A DNA stretch of 64,000 nt from assembly GCA_958295895.1 (NCBI GenBank), contig CATQHI010000014.1:1-64000 (forward strand). Reading direction: 5' to 3'. The stretch comes from Saprospiraceae bacterium (GTDB lineage: Bacteria; Bacteroidota; Bacteroidia; Chitinophagales; Saprospiraceae). The notes below the pieces were generated by a model that worked only from the letters and a program-made list of their open reading frames with translations, searched no databases and was not told the origin of the DNA. The translations under genes and the position numbers were made by a program. Below, piece after piece: positions 10,092 through 19,299 of this stretch. The first letter of the stretch is position 1. Every line of letters starts with the position of its first letter.

Positions 10092-10531
10092 CAGTCGTGA
10101 CCAGTGAATTTCTGGTGCTCGGGATTAGAGCGGTAGAAGGGGGGATAATCGCCATGGGGGATTTCCGTCTTCTTTCCCGCATCGCCTCGCTGGTACTCGT
10201 AGGTCTGCGCCCGAAATTTGCCGCCGCCGGCTACCTGCACCTCAACGGTAGCTTTTCGGTACTGCTCGGAGGAGAGTCCCGATACGCCCTCGTAGGCATC
10301 GAGCAGCTGCCAGGTTTCTTCGGCCCGGTCGGGACTGATCCGGTAGAGCTCTCCCTTCGTGGTGCCGCCGCCGCTGATGAACCCCGGGTAGCCCCCGAGG
10401 TCAATGAGCCGACCGGAGGCGGTTGCCTTCCCAACTAAGCTGGCCCGTCGGCGCAGGAACTTACTCATGCTGGAGGGAATGTCGCTACGCAGGGTACCGT
10501 AGACGAATAGGTATTCAGCGGCGTGGCTCAT
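10091..10531 (-). CDS. Gamma-glutamylcyclotransferase (AIG2-like) family protein
   Basis: EYLFVYGTLRSD...ASGRLIDLGGYPGFI...AYEG. Confidence 0.9.
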   Translation of the reverse strand: MSHAAEYLFVYGTLRSDIPSSMSKFLRRRASLVGKATASGRLIDLGGYPGFISGGGTTKGELYRISPDRAEETWQLLDAYEGVSGLSSEQYRKATVEVQVAGGGKFRAQTYEYQRGDAGKKTEIPHGDYPPFYRSNPEHQKFTGHD

Positions 10532-12723
10532 GACGCGGTCGGTAGCGGATGACGGGTACGGTAGGCTTCCACCAGATCGAGATGATGGTAGGTGACCACG
10601 CCCTCCTGGTAGTGGGTGGCAATGTACGCCAGTACGCCCTTGCGGCCCTCCGACTCCGGTACGCTGCGTACGGCCTCGTCGATCCAGTCGATGACCTGCC
10701 CCGGCAGTAGGTCCTCGATCTCCAGGTCGTGGCCCTCCCCGTAGGCCTTGGCTAGGTGACTGTAGGTCGTGGTAGTCTGTAGGCCCCGGGCGCGGGCGAT
10801 GTCACGGACGGATGCTCCGCCGATGTACTGCTGATAGGTAACCAGGTGGGTGGGGGTACGGATATCCCCCTCGCGTTCCTTACGGGTTTCTTTTTCGGAC
10901 TGACCGGCGCTGGCAGAGGGCTTCTCATCGCCGTACGACCGGATCGCCTGTAGGAAGTGCGCTCCGAAGCGGGCCAGCTTCACCTCCCCTACTCCACTGA
11001 TGCGGGACAGGGCCAGCTCGGTACGCGGCGCGGCGGCGGCCATCTCCTCCAGGGTCTTATCGGAAAAGATAAGGTAGGGCGGGATGGCAGCCTCCTTAGC
11101 CAGGGCGCGGCGTACCTCCCGTAGCACTTCGAAGAGACTGCCCCGACTGCGCGGTGCGGCGGCGCGCTTAGCGGTCTTATCTTCTTCCTGTTGTTTACGC
11201 TCCTTGATGGTCTGGAATTTGACCAGCTCGACCGTTTCCCCGTTGAAGAGTACGCGGCGGGCGGCCGGGGCCAATCGCAGTTTATTATAATCTTCGTGGG
11301 CCACGTAGAGGTAGCCCAGGCTGATGAGCTGGCCGAAGTACTGGTTCCAGTCGTAGCTCGACATATCGCGCCCCGCCCCGTAGGTCTTCACCCTATCGTA
11401 GCCATTCTTGAGCACCTCCTGCCGACTGGAGCCGCGCAGTACGTCGATGGCCATATTCTGTCCGACGCTCTGCCGCAGCCGGGCCACGGCACTCAGCGCC
11501 TTCTGGGCGAGTACCGTACCGTCGAAGCGCTCGGGCGGATTGGCGCACACGTCGCAGTTACCGCAATCGTCGCTGTGGTCCTCACTGAAGTAGTTGAGCA
11601 GGATGCGGCGACGGCAGGCCAGGCTTTCGGCGTACTCCTTCATGCGGTCGAGCTTGGCGAGCTGGATCTCGGAGTTGCCGCCGCCGGAGATCATATCCTT
11701 GAGGGTAGTGTAGTCATTGTAGGAATAGAACAGCAGGGTATCCGACTTAGAGCCGTCGCGGCCCGCCCGGCCGATCTCCTGGTAATAGTTCTCCAGGTTC
11801 TTGGGCATGGTGTAGTGAATCACCCAGCGCACGTTGCTCTTGTCGATGCCCATACCGAAGGCGATGGTGGCGCAGACAATGAGCGTCTTGTCGTTGATGA
11901 AGTCGGACTGCACTGTGGCGCGGCGATCGGCGGTGAGTCCGGCGTGGTAGGCTTCGGCGTTGTAGCCGGCCTCGCGCAGCTTATCGGCCAGCGATTCGGT
12001 CTGCTTACGGCTGAGGCAGTAAACGATGCCGGCCTGATCGGGGCGCTCGCGGATGAAGCGCACGATTTGTTCGCGGCGTTTCTGCCCGGGTCGTACCTCC
12101 AGACTCAGGTTAGGTCGATTGAAGGAGGCAATGAACTGCTTGGCGTCCGGGATGCCGAGTTGCTCGGCCATATCGCGGCGGGTGAGCCGGTCGGCCGTAG
12201 CGGTCAGGGCCAGTACGGGCACCTCCCCGAAGGCCAACTTGAGCTGCTTGAGCATGGTGTATTCCGGCCGGAAGTCGTGGCCCCAGGCCGAGATACAGTG
12301 GGCCTCGTCAATGGCAAAGAGGCAGACCCGGCGGCGGCGTAAAAAGCTGAAAAATCCGTTTGAAAGGAGCTTCTCGGGACTAACGTACAGCAAATGCAGC
12401 TCCCCGTTTTCGTAAGCCTGCTCCACGGTATGGCTCTCGCTGCCGCGCTGGCTGCTGTTGAGGTAGGCGGCCCGGATGCCCACGGCGCGCAGCCCGTCGA
12501 CCTGGTCCTTCATCAGCGAGATCAGCGGGCTCACCACTACCACCGTCCCCTTCATCGTCACCGCCGGAATTTGAAAGCACATCGACTTACCGCCCCCGGT
12601 GGGCATGAGTACGATGCCGTCGTTGCCCGCATACACGTGCTCGATGATGGCCAGCTGCTGGGGCCGGAAGTCGTCGTAGCCGAAGTACTTCTTGAGGGCG
12701 GCGCGGGCCAGGGCGGGGGTCAT
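10528..12723 (-). CDS. recQ: ATP-dependent DNA helicase RecQ
   Basis: DEAH helicase FGYDDFRPQQLAIIEHV..MPTGGGKSMCFQIPA..DEAHCISAWGHDFRPEY, RQC cysteines, HRDC-like and Stf0/HTH C-terminal regions. Confidence 0.95.
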   Translation of the reverse strand: MTPALARAALKKYFGYDDFRPQQLAIIEHVYAGNDGIVLMPTGGGKSMCFQIPAVTMKGTVVVVSPLISLMKDQVDGLRAVGIRAAYLNSSQRGSESHTVEQAYENGELHLLYVSPEKLLSNGFFSFLRRRRVCLFAIDEAHCISAWGHDFRPEYTMLKQLKLAFGEVPVLALTATADRLTRRDMAEQLGIPDAKQFIASFNRPNLSLEVRPGQKRREQIVRFIRERPDQAGIVYCLSRKQTESLADKLREAGYNAEAYHAGLTADRRATVQSDFINDKTLIVCATIAFGMGIDKSNVRWVIHYTMPKNLENYYQEIGRAGRDGSKSDTLLFYSYNDYTTLKDMISGGGNSEIQLAKLDRMKEYAESLACRRRILLNYFSEDHSDDCGNCDVCANPPERFDGTVLAQKALSAVARLRQSVGQNMAIDVLRGSSRQEVLKNGYDRVKTYGAGRDMSSYDWNQYFGQLISLGYLYVAHEDYNKLRLAPAARRVLFNGETVELVKFQTIKERKQQEEDKTAKRAAAPRSRGSLFEVLREVRRALAKEAAIPPYLIFSDKTLEEMAAAAPRTELALSRISGVGEVKLARFGAHFLQAIRSYGDEKPSASAGQSEKETRKEREGDIRTPTHLVTYQQYIGGASVRDIARARGLQTTTTYSHLAKAYGEGHDLEIEDLLPGQVIDWIDEAVRSVPESEGRKGVLAYIATHYQEGVVTYHHLDLVEAYRTRHPLPTAS

Positions 12724-12819
12724 TGGGTTCTGCTTAAGTGGTGGTCGGCAAATATTACAAATTGTTTTAGGATTTGCAAGGATGTTTGAAAATTAGTTCA
12801 CCGCAGATTACAAACTGTG

Positions 12820-12936
12820 CTACCTAAGGGCAGGCGCCTAGCGGCACTTGGGATTAACCGCAGAGGGCGCAGAGGGCCACAGAGACATTTTCTGAAACAC
12901 CTCTGCGTTACTCTGCGGCCTCCGTGGTTCATTATA
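12820..12936. repeat. Intergenic CGCAGAG-type inverted repeat with CGCCTAGCGGC module; partner at 62191-62310
   Basis: AACCGCAGAGGGCGCAGAGGGCCACAGAG ... CCTCTGCGTTACTCTGCGGCCTCCGTGGTT; both loci carry GCGCCTAGCGGC followed by AATAACC/ATTAACC. Confidence 0.65.
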
Positions 12937-12994
12937 CAACTTTTCCACCGCCGCCTTTGAACCCCGCCCACAGTACCTTAATTTTAGCCCTCAG

Positions 12995-13405
12995 ATGGCT
13001 AATCGCTTTTGGAACCGACAGATCAACCGCCTCGAACGAGCGGGCAATGATGATTTTCTCCTCATTTTAACGGGGGGCGCGGGTGCCTACGCCACCCACG
13101 AACTGCATCACTTGCTGCGTAGGCTCCGCATCGAGAGCATGCGACTGCGGGAGCTACGGCGAACGATCTTCCGACTGGGTGTATGTATCCCGGCCATGCT
13201 TTTTACGGCCTGCGCGGCTGGACTGCTGGGCTGGCACCCGGTGGTGTACGGAACCCTGGCCGCCCTGGCCTTTCTGGCGGTAGTGCTCATTGGGGCAACG
13301 GCTTATGTACGCGGAAGATTCAGCTGTCACGACCGGGGCAAGCGACTGCGCTGTATCATCCAGCAGGAGCTGGAACGGCGGCGAAAAGACGTGAACGCGA
13401 TTTGA
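12995..13405 (+). CDS. Small membrane protein of unknown function
   Basis: Two hydrophobic segments (LGVCIPAMLFTACAAGLLGW, GTLAALAFLAVVLIGATAYV); sits upstream of co-oriented M16 genes. Confidence 0.6.
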   Translation: MANRFWNRQINRLERAGNDDFLLILTGGAGAYATHELHHLLRRLRIESMRLRELRRTIFRLGVCIPAMLFTACAAGLLGWHPVVYGTLAALAFLAVVLIGATAYVRGRFSCHDRGKRLRCIIQQELERRRKDVNAI

Positions 13406-13484
13406 TCCCCCCTTAGTTGGGGTTTAACGCTTTGTTAGCAAACGAAGGGCTGCATTTGCTGTTCCAGCAGCAAATCAACACCTT

Positions 13485-14822
13485 ATGCGTACACTCACCT
13501 ACCGGCTGCTTTTGCCGCTTATTCTGCTCTTCCTGTCCGTTACCGCCGTGGCTCAGGAGACTGCCCGGATAGACTTCGAAGAATACCAACTCGATAACGG
13601 CCTGAAGGTTATTTTACACCAGGACAATAGCACCCCGATTGCCGCCGTATCCATCATGTACGAGGTGGGCGGCAAGGACAGCTTCGAGGGGCGCACCGGC
13701 TTCGCTCACTTCTTCGAGCATCTGCTCTTCGAGGGTAGCGAGAATATTGGCCGCGGCGAGATCGACGATTACGTACAGAGCGCCGGCGGGGCCCTCAACG
13801 CCAACACCAGCAACGACCGTACCTACTACTACGAGCTATTGCCCAGCAACCAACTCGCCCTCGGCCTCTGGATCGAAAGCGAGCGCCTGATGCACGCCAA
13901 GGTGCAGACCGTCGGCGTCGAAACCCAGCGCGAGGTCGTCAAGGAAGAGCGCCGGCAGAGCTACGACAACCGCCCCTACGGCACCATCACCATGGAGTTG
14001 TACAAGCGCGCCTACAAGGAACACCCCTACAAAGACCCCAACATCGGCTACATGGAGGACCTCGACAATGCCGAGGAGGCCGACTTTCAGCGCTTCTATA
14101 AGACCTTTTACGTTCCCAATAACGCTATCCTAAGCATCGCCGGTGACATCGACATCGAGGACACCAAGGCACTCATCGAAAAGTACTTCGCCGACATCCC
14201 CCGTGGCCCCGAGCCGCCCCGGATCGAGGTCGTAGAGGCACCCCTTGGCGGTGAGGTCCGCGATACGGTATACGACAACGTGCCCCTGCCCGCTCTCATC
14301 ATGGGCTACCGCACCGTAGCCCGCTCCGACCCCGACTACTACGCCATCAGCCTGATGAACCAGGTGCTGAGTCAGGGCCAGAGCAGCCGCCTCAATAAGG
14401 CACTGGTCGACGAAAAGGAACTCGCCGTACAGGTAGGCAGCTTCCCCGCCAGCAGCCAGGACCCCGGACTAGCCATTGCCTTCGCCATCACCCGCCCGGG
14501 TACCGAAGATTTGCGCCCGGTAGAGGCTGCCTTCAATGCTGAAATCGAACGGCTACAGACCGAGCTCATCAGCGACCCCGAGCTACAGAAGCTGCGCAAC
14601 CAGATCGAGGCCGCGTCCATCGCCGGACTGGGCAGCGTAGCCGGTATCGCCGAGAGCCTGGCCGACAACGAGATGTTCCTCGGCGACGCCAACCTGATCA
14701 ATACCGAAACCCAACGTTACATGGACGTGACCAAGGAGGATATCCAGCGCGTCGCGAAGCAGTACTACACCCCCGAAAACCGGGTCGTACTCTACTGGCT
14801 TCCCCAACCCACCAGCCGCTAG
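13485..14822 (+). CDS. M16 family zinc peptidase
   Basis: Signal peptide, GRTGFAHFFEHLLFEGSENI (HxxEH), M16 C-terminal domain. Confidence 0.93.
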   Translation: MRTLTYRLLLPLILLFLSVTAVAQETARIDFEEYQLDNGLKVILHQDNSTPIAAVSIMYEVGGKDSFEGRTGFAHFFEHLLFEGSENIGRGEIDDYVQSAGGALNANTSNDRTYYYELLPSNQLALGLWIESERLMHAKVQTVGVETQREVVKEERRQSYDNRPYGTITMELYKRAYKEHPYKDPNIGYMEDLDNAEEADFQRFYKTFYVPNNAILSIAGDIDIEDTKALIEKYFADIPRGPEPPRIEVVEAPLGGEVRDTVYDNVPLPALIMGYRTVARSDPDYYAISLMNQVLSQGQSSRLNKALVDEKELAVQVGSFPASSQDPGLAIAFAITRPGTEDLRPVEAAFNAEIERLQTELISDPELQKLRNQIEAASIAGLGSVAGIAESLADNEMFLGDANLINTETQRYMDVTKEDIQRVAKQYYTPENRVVLYWLPQPTSR

Positions 14823-14868
14823 GTCCGGCTTTTCCCCATCCTCCTTCCCACTACGAACTATCACTTAT

Positions 14869-16956
14869 ATGCACCGCTATACCATTTATACGCTCCTTCT
14901 CTTCGGCCTGCTTTGCACCTGCGGCCCCGCCCCCCTGTTTGCGCAGGCTACGGATGACTTTCGTAGAACCGCCCCCGAGCCCGGCCCCGCGCCGGAGATT
15001 CAACTAGGTGATTTTGAAGACTTTACGCTCGATAATGGCCTACAGGTCGTACTGGTCGAGAATCACAAGCTGCCCCGCGTGAGCTACCAGCTCTTCGTGG
15101 ATGTGCCCCTGCACCTCGAGGGCGAGACCGCCGGTGCCCAGGATATGCTCGGTAGCATGCTACGCCGCGCCACCACCGACATGACCAAGGAGGAGATCGA
15201 CGAGGCCATCGACTTCATCGGTGCCAGCCTGAGTACGAGTGGCAACGGAGCCTACGCCAGCACGATCTCGAAGTACAAGGAAGACGTGCTTAAACTGATG
15301 GCCGACGTGGTGCTGAAGGCCGAGTTCCCCGAAGACGAGTTCAATAAGGTGAAGGAGGATACCAAGGCCGGACTGGCCCAGGAAACCACTAATCCAGACG
15401 CCATCGCCAGCCGCGTACGCCGCGCCGTCATCTACGGCAGCGACCACCCCTACGGCGAGTTGATGACCGAGCGGACGCTCGAAAACATCGACCTGGCTGC
15501 CGTAAAGGCGGTCTACGATACTTACTTCGTCCCTAACCGTAGCTACCTCGTAATGGTGGGCGACCTGACGCCCGAGGAGGCCCGCCGCCTGGCCGAAGAA
15601 AACTTTAGCGACTGGGCCGAAAAAGAGGTGGAAGTGCCCGAATTTGCCACCCCCGAGCGGCCCGACGGCGTCACCGTCAACTTCGTACCCCGCAGCGGTT
15701 CCGTGCAGTCTAATATCGTGATTGCCGACCCCATCCAGTTGGAGCCCGGCACCAAGGAGGCCATCCGCGCCCAGCTACTCAACATCGTGCTCGGTAGCGG
15801 CTTCAACGGCCGTCTGTTCGCTAACCTACGCGAGGATAAGGGCTACACCTACGGCGCCTACTCCAGTACGAACGAGGATCCCATCGTGGGTAACTTCCAG
15901 GCCTACGCCAATGTGCGCAACGAGGTGACCGACTCGGCCATCACCGAGTTCATGAACGAGCTCCAGACGATCGCCAGCGAGCCCGTGTCCGATAAGGAAC
16001 TAATGGACGCTAAGATGCAGACCGCCGGCAGCTTCGGCCGCGCCCTGGAGAGCCCGCAGCGGATCGCCAGCTATGCCCTCAATACCGTACGCTACGACCT
16101 CGACCGTGACTTTTACCCCGACTACCTCAAGGTGATGCAAAACACCAGCATCAATGATGTGGAGGAGGTCGCCGAAGACATCATCACGCCCCAGAATGTA
16201 AACATCATCGTGGTGGGCGATAAGGCCGAAGCCGAAAAGCTGGCGCAGTTTGCCACCAGCGGAAAGGTCAACTACTTCGACGTCAACGGCGAGCCGGTAG
16301 ATATGGAAGCCATGTCCGCCCCCACCGACGCCACCCCCGAGGGCGTACTCAACGGCTACTTCGAGGCCATCGGTGGTAAGGACGCTGCCATGGCCCTGGA
16401 GAACGTCTCCATGACGATGGAGGGCACCGTACAGGGACAGACCATCAACCAAACCATGGTCAAAACCAACGACGCCCGCATGAGCAGCCAGACCAGCATG
16501 ATGGGCATGGTTTTGGCCGACCAGCGTTACGCCGACGGCAAGGCCATGGTGAAGCAGCAGGGTCAGAGCATGCCGCTACCCGATGAAGCCGTAGCCGCCA
16601 TGAAGGACGAGGCCGCGCTCTTCCCTGAAACCGCCTACCTCGATATGCTCGACAGCATCACCGTAGAGGGTAGCGAGATGGTCGACGGAGAGCAGGCCAT
16701 CGTACTAGCCATCACCAAGAACGGTCAGACGACCCGCGAGTACTACGCCGCCGATGACGGCCTCAAGCTACAAACCGTCAAGACCCAGGGTCCGCAGACC
16801 ATCACTCAAAGCTACGCCGACTACGAGGCGGCCAGTGGTATCCTTTTTCCCCGTACCATCAAGATCGAGGGTATGATGCCCATCCCGCTGGAGATGAATG
16901 TTACTGAGGTGACGGTAAATGGGGAGGTGGATCCTGCGCTCTTCGAGATGGAATAG
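14869..16956 (+). CDS. M16 family peptidase-like protein with C-terminal lipoprotein-sorting (LolA-like) domain
   Basis: M16 fold, degenerate catalytic motif (no HxxEH); C-terminal ~230 aa PEGVLNGYFEAIGGKDAAMALENVSMTMEGT... is LolA/outer-membrane-sorting-like. Confidence 0.85.
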   Translation: MHRYTIYTLLLFGLLCTCGPAPLFAQATDDFRRTAPEPGPAPEIQLGDFEDFTLDNGLQVVLVENHKLPRVSYQLFVDVPLHLEGETAGAQDMLGSMLRRATTDMTKEEIDEAIDFIGASLSTSGNGAYASTISKYKEDVLKLMADVVLKAEFPEDEFNKVKEDTKAGLAQETTNPDAIASRVRRAVIYGSDHPYGELMTERTLENIDLAAVKAVYDTYFVPNRSYLVMVGDLTPEEARRLAEENFSDWAEKEVEVPEFATPERPDGVTVNFVPRSGSVQSNIVIADPIQLEPGTKEAIRAQLLNIVLGSGFNGRLFANLREDKGYTYGAYSSTNEDPIVGNFQAYANVRNEVTDSAITEFMNELQTIASEPVSDKELMDAKMQTAGSFGRALESPQRIASYALNTVRYDLDRDFYPDYLKVMQNTSINDVEEVAEDIITPQNVNIIVVGDKAEAEKLAQFATSGKVNYFDVNGEPVDMEAMSAPTDATPEGVLNGYFEAIGGKDAAMALENVSMTMEGTVQGQTINQTMVKTNDARMSSQTSMMGMVLADQRYADGKAMVKQQGQSMPLPDEAVAAMKDEAALFPETAYLDMLDSITVEGSEMVDGEQAIVLAITKNGQTTREYYAADDGLKLQTVKTQGPQTITQSYADYEAASGILFPRTIKIEGMMPIPLEMNVTEVTVNGEVDPALFEME
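14912..14935 (-). repeat. Dispersed GC-rich repeat copy (signal peptide of M16 protein)
   Basis: TTTGCACCTGCGGCCCCGCCCCCC; encodes LCTCGPAP. Confidence 0.8.
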
Positions 16957-16984
16957 ATTGCCTTTGGCAGGTTAGACGCTGCAT

Positions 16985-17698
16985 CTAGCTATACTTCACG
17001 ATACACCAGATTGCCCGCACCCCGTCCCGCCACCCAATCTTCTTACCCTCCGCATAGGTGCGGCCGTAATAGCTGATGCCCACTTCATAAATGCGTACGC
17101 CGGGTATGCGCGCCACCTTGGCCGTGACCTCGGGCTCAAAGCCGAAGCGCTCCTCCTCTAGATAGAGCGACTGCACGAGCTCGGTGCGGAAGAGCTTGTA
17201 GCAGGTCTCCATATCCGTCAGGTTGAGGTTATTGAAGGCGTTGCTGAGGGTAGTGAGGAATTTGTTACCGATCGTATGCCAGAAAAAGAGGATGCGGTGC
17301 GGCTTGCTGCCCTGGAAGCGGCTGCCGTAGACCACGTCGGCGAAGCCATCCAGCATAGGCTGTAGCAGTTCGTTGTACTCGCGGGGGTCATACTCGAGGT
17401 CGGCGTCCTGGATGATGAGGTAGTCGCCGGTGGCCCGTGCGATACCGGTGTGGAGGGCGGCGCCCTTACCGCGGTTGATGAGGTGGCGGTGGTACGCTAA
17501 GTCCAGCTCGGGATGTGCCTGCTGGTAGCGGCGCACGGCCCCCTCGGTATCGTCGGTCGAGGCGTCGTCGACCACGATAAGCTCTTTACCCAGGCCATTG
17601 ATAAGCTCTACCTCCCGTACCCGGTCGAGAATACGGTGGAGGGTCCGCGCCTCGTTGAAGGCGGGAATCACGATCGAAAGGGTCGCAGGGCTGGACAT
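16985..17698 (-). CDS. Family 2 glycosyltransferase (dolichyl-phosphate mannosyltransferase-like)
   Basis: SIVIPAFNEARTLHRILDRV, VVDDASTDDTEG, GKGAALHTGIARATGDYLIIQDADLEYDP. Confidence 0.92.
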   Translation of the reverse strand: MSSPATLSIVIPAFNEARTLHRILDRVREVELINGLGKELIVVDDASTDDTEGAVRRYQQAHPELDLAYHRHLINRGKGAALHTGIARATGDYLIIQDADLEYDPREYNELLQPMLDGFADVVYGSRFQGSKPHRILFFWHTIGNKFLTTLSNAFNNLNLTDMETCYKLFRTELVQSLYLEEERFGFEPEVTAKVARIPGVRIYEVGISYYGRTYAEGKKIGWRDGVRAIWCIVKYS

Positions 17699-17747
17699 GT
17701 AGGGCGGTTTTCCGGCAGCGAAGGTAGTCCCCCCGGCCGGTACCGCC

Positions 17748-17816
17748 CTAGGCGAAGAGCAGTGCGATCAGTAGCAGGACTACGAACAGCTTACCGCAGA
17801 GTGCGTCGAATTTCAT
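17748..17816 (-). CDS. Possible 22-aa hydrophobic micropeptide (MKFDALCGKLFVVLLLIALLFA)
   Basis: ATG-to-TAG read directly; charged N-terminus plus one hydrophobic segment; no homology test possible here. Confidence 0.3.
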   Translation of the reverse strand: MKFDALCGKLFVVLLLIALLFA

Positions 17817-17936
17817 AGGAGTTGGAAGCTAGGTCGATTTACATGAGGTGCCCAATAAACTAGTCAGGCTGACTTTTTAGTACCCCTTAATGCTATAATT
17901 TCTTCAGGTGTTACACCTTTGGGTCAAGTAAAATCA

Positions 17937-17960
17937 GGGGGCGCGGGCGCAGGTGCAAAG
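17937..17960 (+). repeat. Dispersed GC-rich repeat copy (intergenic, upstream of hemJ)
   Basis: GGGGGCGCGGGCGCAGGTGCAAAG. Confidence 0.8.
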
Positions 17961-18032
17961 ATACGGAGCGGAACCGTCATTTTGACCCTAGCGTGAAGCC
18001 ATCGCTCTGACCACCGCGTTACCTTCGTACGT

Positions 18033-18635
18033 ATGGACATTATCCTCTTTGGTAAGGCCCTGCATGTCATTGGCTTCATCAGCTGGTTTGCTGGCCTGTT
18101 CTTCCTCGGGCGGCTACTGGTGAACCACGCAGAGACGGACGTCGTGGCCGCCGCCGGCCTGCCGGACAGTACGCTGCGTGCCGAGATCCTCCGCCAGGAG
18201 TATAGCGGTATGGAGACCCGGGTATACAAAATCATCACCAACCCGGCGATGATGATCACCTGGACCGGCGGCCTCCTCATGGTTATTGCTAATCCCAGCT
18301 ATTTCGTCAGCGGTACGCCGGGCTGGCTGGCCGTAAAACTGACCTTCGTCATTTCGATGGTGGCGTATCAAGTGTACACCAAGGTCAAAATCATGCACCC
18401 CATGCAGGCCGGTGAGCGCCCCTTTTCGGCCTGGCAACTGCGGCTCTGGAACGAGGTGCCGACCTTTTTCCTGGTAGCCATCGCCTTTACGGCCGTATAC
18501 GGTAAGGTAGGGCAGCTGAGTTATCTGTACCTTGGCATTGGCGTGTTGTTGTTTAGTCTTATGGTCTACCGCGGTGCCGTAGCCTACCGGAATCGCCGCA
18601 GCGACGCCGCCACTCCCTTACCTCTTGAAAAATAA
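18033..18635 (+). CDS. hemJ: Protoporphyrinogen oxidase HemJ / CopD-like membrane protein
   Basis: KALHVIGFISWFAGLFFLGRLLVNH...GWLAVKL... Confidence 0.88.
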   Translation: MDIILFGKALHVIGFISWFAGLFFLGRLLVNHAETDVVAAAGLPDSTLRAEILRQEYSGMETRVYKIITNPAMMITWTGGLLMVIANPSYFVSGTPGWLAVKLTFVISMVAYQVYTKVKIMHPMQAGERPFSAWQLRLWNEVPTFFLVAIAFTAVYGKVGQLSYLYLGIGVLLFSLMVYRGAVAYRNRRSDAATPLPLEK

Positions 18636-18641
18636 GCTACC

Positions 18642-19283
18642 ATGATCTACCTAGGAATTATCGAAGACGAGCCCATCATGCTGGCCAGCGTCGAGGAATG
18701 CTTCGACGGCAACCGCGACGTCAAGGTGGTCCATGCCGCCACCAGCGTCGAGGACTTCCTGAGTCGCGTGCCGGCCAGCAGCCCCCTCAACACTCTACTC
18801 CTCGACATTATGCTACCGGGCATGAACGGCATCGCCGGCATCCCCCGCCTGCTGGAACGCTGGCCCGAGATGGACATCATCATGCTCACCAACAGCGACG
18901 AGAGCGACAACATCTTTCGCGCCCTCCAGAGCGGTGCCGTGGGCTATATCTCCAAGCGCCGCGTTAACCCCACCATCATCCGCGATGCGGTACACACCGT
19001 CAACCGCGGCGGCAGCTACATGAGCCCCTCCATCGCCCGCCAGGTCGTCGCCTTCCACAACCAGCAGCGCAAAAAAAGTAGCGTTTCGCCCGCCGATCAG
19101 CTCACCGCCCGCCAGCTCGAGATCGTCCAGGGCCTGGTCGATAACCTCAGCTACCGCGAGATCGGCGAGCGCCTCGACATCAGCATCGAGACCGTACGCG
19201 ACCACATCAAAAACATCTACCGCAAGCTGCAGGTGAACTCTAAGATGGAGGTGGTGCATAAGAAGCTGAAGGGAGAGATATAG
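18642..19283 (+). CDS. LuxR/NarL-family response regulator
   Basis: REC domain LGIIEDEPIMLASVEECF...LLLDIMLPGMNGI; C-terminal HTH LTARQLEIVQGLVDNLSYREIGERLDISIETVRDHIKNIYRKLQVNSK. Confidence 0.93.
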   Translation: MIYLGIIEDEPIMLASVEECFDGNRDVKVVHAATSVEDFLSRVPASSPLNTLLLDIMLPGMNGIAGIPRLLERWPEMDIIMLTNSDESDNIFRALQSGAVGYISKRRVNPTIIRDAVHTVNRGGSYMSPSIARQVVAFHNQQRKKSSVSPADQLTARQLEIVQGLVDNLSYREIGERLDISIETVRDHIKNIYRKLQVNSKMEVVHKKLKGEI

Positions 19284-19299
19284 GCGCTACCTTCGCCCC

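Noticed and set aside
11191-12342. 383-aa ORF on the plus strand antisense to recQ
   Set aside because: Shadow ORF of a high-GC gene; low-complexity Val/Ala/Gly/Leu composition, no domain, and recQ on the other strand is unambiguous.
13072-13087. GGGGGGCGCGGGTGC in the 12995 ORF as a repeat copy
   Set aside because: Good partial match but lacks the GCAA(G) end; kept as weak only.
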